Made by a program: the position numbers and the translations under genes. A stretch of DNA of 64,000 nucleotides from Erwinia sp. E_sp_B01_1. GTDB taxonomy: Bacteria > Pseudomonadota > Gammaproteobacteria > Enterobacterales > Enterobacteriaceae. The stretch covers positions 1,364,001 through 1,428,000 of the forward strand of contig NZ_CP142208.1 of assembly GCF_036865545.1 (NCBI RefSeq). Reading direction: 5' to 3'. The notes below the pieces were generated by a model that saw only the letters and a program-made list of their open reading frames with translations, was not told the DNA's origin and ran no database searches. Positions 61,821-64,000 of this stretch are shown here, piece after piece (positions within the stretch are counted from its first letter, which is position 1; each line of letters opens with the position of its first letter).

Positions 61821-62045
61821 AACCAGGAAACCCTGCCAGGCTGATCCACGGGTCTGCCTTGCAAGGTTCCCTTACGGGCCCGGGCGCCAGCAGTAGCGCA
61901 CAGCGCTCGTATCGATGAACTTTCTGGCAGCGTTCCGTGATGGTTGCGGAACTCAGCCGAGGGCATGCCGCTTAAGCGGCGCGGAACAGCGATGTTCCTT
62001 TAAATAATCACTGTGAAAAAAAGCATAAATGCTTAAGGGATCACA

Positions 62046-64000
62046 ATGCAGAACAGCGCGATGAAACCCTGGCTGGACTCCTCCTGGCTGGCCGGCGCGA
62101 ACCAGACATACATAGAGCAGCTCTATGAGGACTTTCTGACCGATCCTGACTCTGTGGATGGCGCCTGGAAAGAGCTGTTTCAGCAGCTTCCTGGTGCCGG
62201 AGTCAGACCGGAACAATTTCACTCAAGCACCCGCGAGTACTTCCGCCGTCTGGCGAAAGATGCCACTCGTTACACCTCCTCCGTAAGCGACCCCGATACC
62301 AATGCCAAACAGGTTAAGGTTCTGCAGCTGATTAACGCCTTCCGTTTTCGTGGGCATCAGCTTGCTAACCTCGATCCGTTAGGCCTGTGGAAACAGGAGC
62401 CGGTGCCGGATCTGGATCCAGCTTTCCACGATCTCACCGAAGCGGATTTCCAGGAAACCTTTAATGTGGGATCTTTTGCCTTTGGCAAAGACACCATGAA
62501 ACTGGCCGATCTTTTCGCCATGCTGAAGCAGACCTACTGTGGATCCATCGGCGCTGAGTACATGCACATCACCAACACTGAAGAGAAGCGCTGGATCCAG
62601 CAGCGTCTTGAATCAGTGGCCGGGCAGGCTTCTTTCTCTACCGAAGAGAAAAAAGGCTTCCTGAAGCAGCTGACCGCAGCAGAAGGTCTGGAACGCTACC
62701 TGGGTGCAAAATTCCCCGGGGCTAAGCGCTTCTCACTGGAAGGCGGCGATGCGCTGGTCCCGATGCTCAATGAGATGATCCACCATGCCGGTAAAAACGG
62801 CACGCGTGAAGTGGTACTGGGAATGGCCCACCGTGGTCGTCTGAACGTACTGATTAACGTGCTGGGTAAAAAGCCGCAGGATCTGTTCGACGAGTTCGCA
62901 GGCAAGCACAAAGAACACCTTGGTACCGGTGACGTGAAGTACCATATGGGCTTCTCTTCAGATGTGGAAACCGAAGGTGGCATGGTTCACCTTGCGCTGG
63001 CGTTTAACCCGTCACACCTGGAGATCGTCAGCCCGGTAGTAATGGGATCCGTTCGCGCGCGTCTGGATCGTCTGGACGAGCCGGCAAGTAACAAAGTTCT
63101 GCCAATCACCATCCACGGTGACGCTGCCGTAACCGGCCAGGGCGTTGTTCAGGAAACCCTGAACATGTCTCAGGCTCGTGGCTACGAAGTGGGCGGAACA
63201 GTGCGCATCGTCATCAACAACCAGATTGGTTTCACCACCTCCAATCCGAAAGATGCCCGCTCCACCCAGTACTGTACCGATATCGGTAAAATGGTGCTGG
63301 CACCTATCTTCCACGTGAATGCTGATGACCCGGAAGCGGTAGCTTTTGTTACCCGACTGGCACTGGATTTCCGTAATACCTTTAAACGCGACGTGTTTAT
63401 TGATCTGGTCTGTTACCGCCGCCATGGCCATAACGAAGCCGATGAGCCAAGTGCGACTCAGCCGGTGATGTATCAGAAAATCAAGAAACACCCTACGCCG
63501 CGTAAAATCTATGCCGATCGTCTGGAAACAGAGCAGATCACCAGCCTGGAAGATGCCACCGAGATGGTCAACCTGTATCGCGATGCGCTGGATGAAGGCG
63601 AATGCGTGGTCCCGGCATGGCGTCCGATGAGCCTCCACTCCTTTACATGGTCGCCTTACCTGAACCATGACTGGGATGAAAGCTACCCGGAAACGCTGGA
63701 CTTCAAACGTTTGCAGGAATTGGCTAAGCGCATCAGTTCGGTGCCGGAAGCCATTGAAATGCAGTCGCGCGTGGCGAAAATCTACAATGACCGTGCCGAA
63801 ATGGCCGCGGGCAACAAACCCTTTGACTGGGGCGCAGCCGAGAACCTGGCTTACGCCACGCTGGTAGATGAGGGCATTCCCTGCCGTCTCTCCGGTGAAG
63901 ACATGGGCCGTGGCACCTTCTTCCATCGCCATGCAGTGATCCATAACCAGGCAAATGGCTCAACCTATACCCCGTTGATGCACGTTCATAATGGACAGGG
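62046..64000 (+). CDS. sucA: 2-oxoglutarate dehydrogenase E1 component, partial
   Basis: Thiamine-diphosphate decarboxylase of the 2-oxoglutarate dehydrogenase complex. The frame is open from ATG 62046 (MQNSAMKPWLDSSWL) to the window end, about 651 of roughly 935 residues. Visible: the E2-binding N-terminus, GMAHRGRLNVL, the ThDP loop IHGDAAVTGQGVVQE with NNQIGFTTS, and RLSGEDMGRGTFFHRH. Its lipoylated partner would be the LipB substrate. Confidence 0.97.
   Translation, partial: MQNSAMKPWLDSSWLAGANQTYIEQLYEDFLTDPDSVDGAWKELFQQLPGAGVRPEQFHSSTREYFRRLAKDATRYTSSVSDPDTNAKQVKVLQLINAFRFRGHQLANLDPLGLWKQEPVPDLDPAFHDLTEADFQETFNVGSFAFGKDTMKLADLFAMLKQTYCGSIGAEYMHITNTEEKRWIQQRLESVAGQASFSTEEKKGFLKQLTAAEGLERYLGAKFPGAKRFSLEGGDALVPMLNEMIHHAGKNGTREVVLGMAHRGRLNVLINVLGKKPQDLFDEFAGKHKEHLGTGDVKYHMGFSSDVETEGGMVHLALAFNPSHLEIVSPVVMGSVRARLDRLDEPASNKVLPITIHGDAAVTGQGVVQETLNMSQARGYEVGGTVRIVINNQIGFTTSNPKDARSTQYCTDIGKMVLAPIFHVNADDPEAVAFVTRLALDFRNTFKRDVFIDLVCYRRHGHNEADEPSATQPVMYQKIKKHPTPRKIYADRLETEQITSLEDATEMVNLYRDALDEGECVVPAWRPMSLHSFTWSPYLNHDWDESYPETLDFKRLQELAKRISSVPEAIEMQSRVAKIYNDRAEMAAGNKPFDWGAAENLAYATLVDEGIPCRLSGEDMGRGTFFHRHAVIHNQANGSTYTPLMHVHNGQ

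Noticed and set aside
63012..63944. 310-residue open frame antisense to sucA
   Set aside because: sucA is clearly coding on the plus strand through the window end; the reverse frame has no credible start or domain.

Overview
This window is chromosomal DNA from a member of the Enterobacterales, most likely the Erwiniaceae (Erwinia/Pantoea-like). Almost every protein reads like its E. coli orthologue, and gene order follows the E. coli arc from lipB to sucA. It departs from E. coli in several places: a GH19 chitinase sits where cobC would be, a GH20 chitobiase follows chiP, a DUF523-DUF1722 fusion replaces the short YbgA, and a DUF969/DUF979/pcp block follows pxpBCA. The species assignment is inference; no rRNA gene is present. 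I see no prophage, CRISPR array, integrase or defence island.

Layout. 1-7170 (minus): lipB (partial), ybeD, dacA, rlpA, rodA, mrdA, rlmH, rsfS, covering lipoylation, cell-wall elongation and ribosome silencing. 7448-9219 (minus): secreted GH19 chitinase. 9471-14335 (minus): nadD, holA, lptE, leuS. 14550-15032 (plus): ybeL. 15082-18328 (minus): gltIJKL glutamate/aspartate ABC importer with an SroC-type RNA between gltI and gltJ. 18752-24430 (minus): lnt, ybeX, ybeY, ybeZ, miaB. 24630-25808 (plus): ubiF. 26088-26777 (minus): seven tRNA genes (Met, Leu, Gln, Gln, Met, Gln, Gln in transcription order) with a stringent-type promoter. 26996-28663 (minus): asnB. 28947-32938 (minus): nagBACD, divergent from nagE (33261-35213, plus). 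35368-37035: glnS. 37452-41539: chiP and chitobiase. 41592-43363 (minus): fur with its leader peptide uof, fldA, ybfE; then ybfF (minus), seqA-pgm and ybfA (plus). 47399-49801: DUF523-DUF1722 protein and phrB. 49937-56440: ybgI, pxpB, pxpC, pxpA, DUF969, DUF979, pcp, nei. 56654-57934 (minus): gltA, divergent from sdhCDAB-sucA (58552 to the window end), the TCA-cycle cluster.

Two functional themes stand out. The first is chitin use: an exported chitinase (7546-9219), a chitooligosaccharide porin and a chitobiase (37452-41539), and GlcNAc uptake and catabolism (nagE, nagBA). Similar NagC-type palindromes lie in both the nagB/nagE and chiP control regions. The second is pyroglutamate metabolism: the PxpABC 5-oxoprolinase is followed by two membrane proteins of unassigned substrate (DUF969, DUF979) and pyrrolidone-carboxylate peptidase, which suggests an uptake-hydrolysis-ring-opening pathway. 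Most of the rest is conserved housekeeping sequence. I found no clearly new large system; the best candidates for new biology are the DUF969/DUF979 transporter inference and the DUF523-DUF1722 protein next to photolyase.
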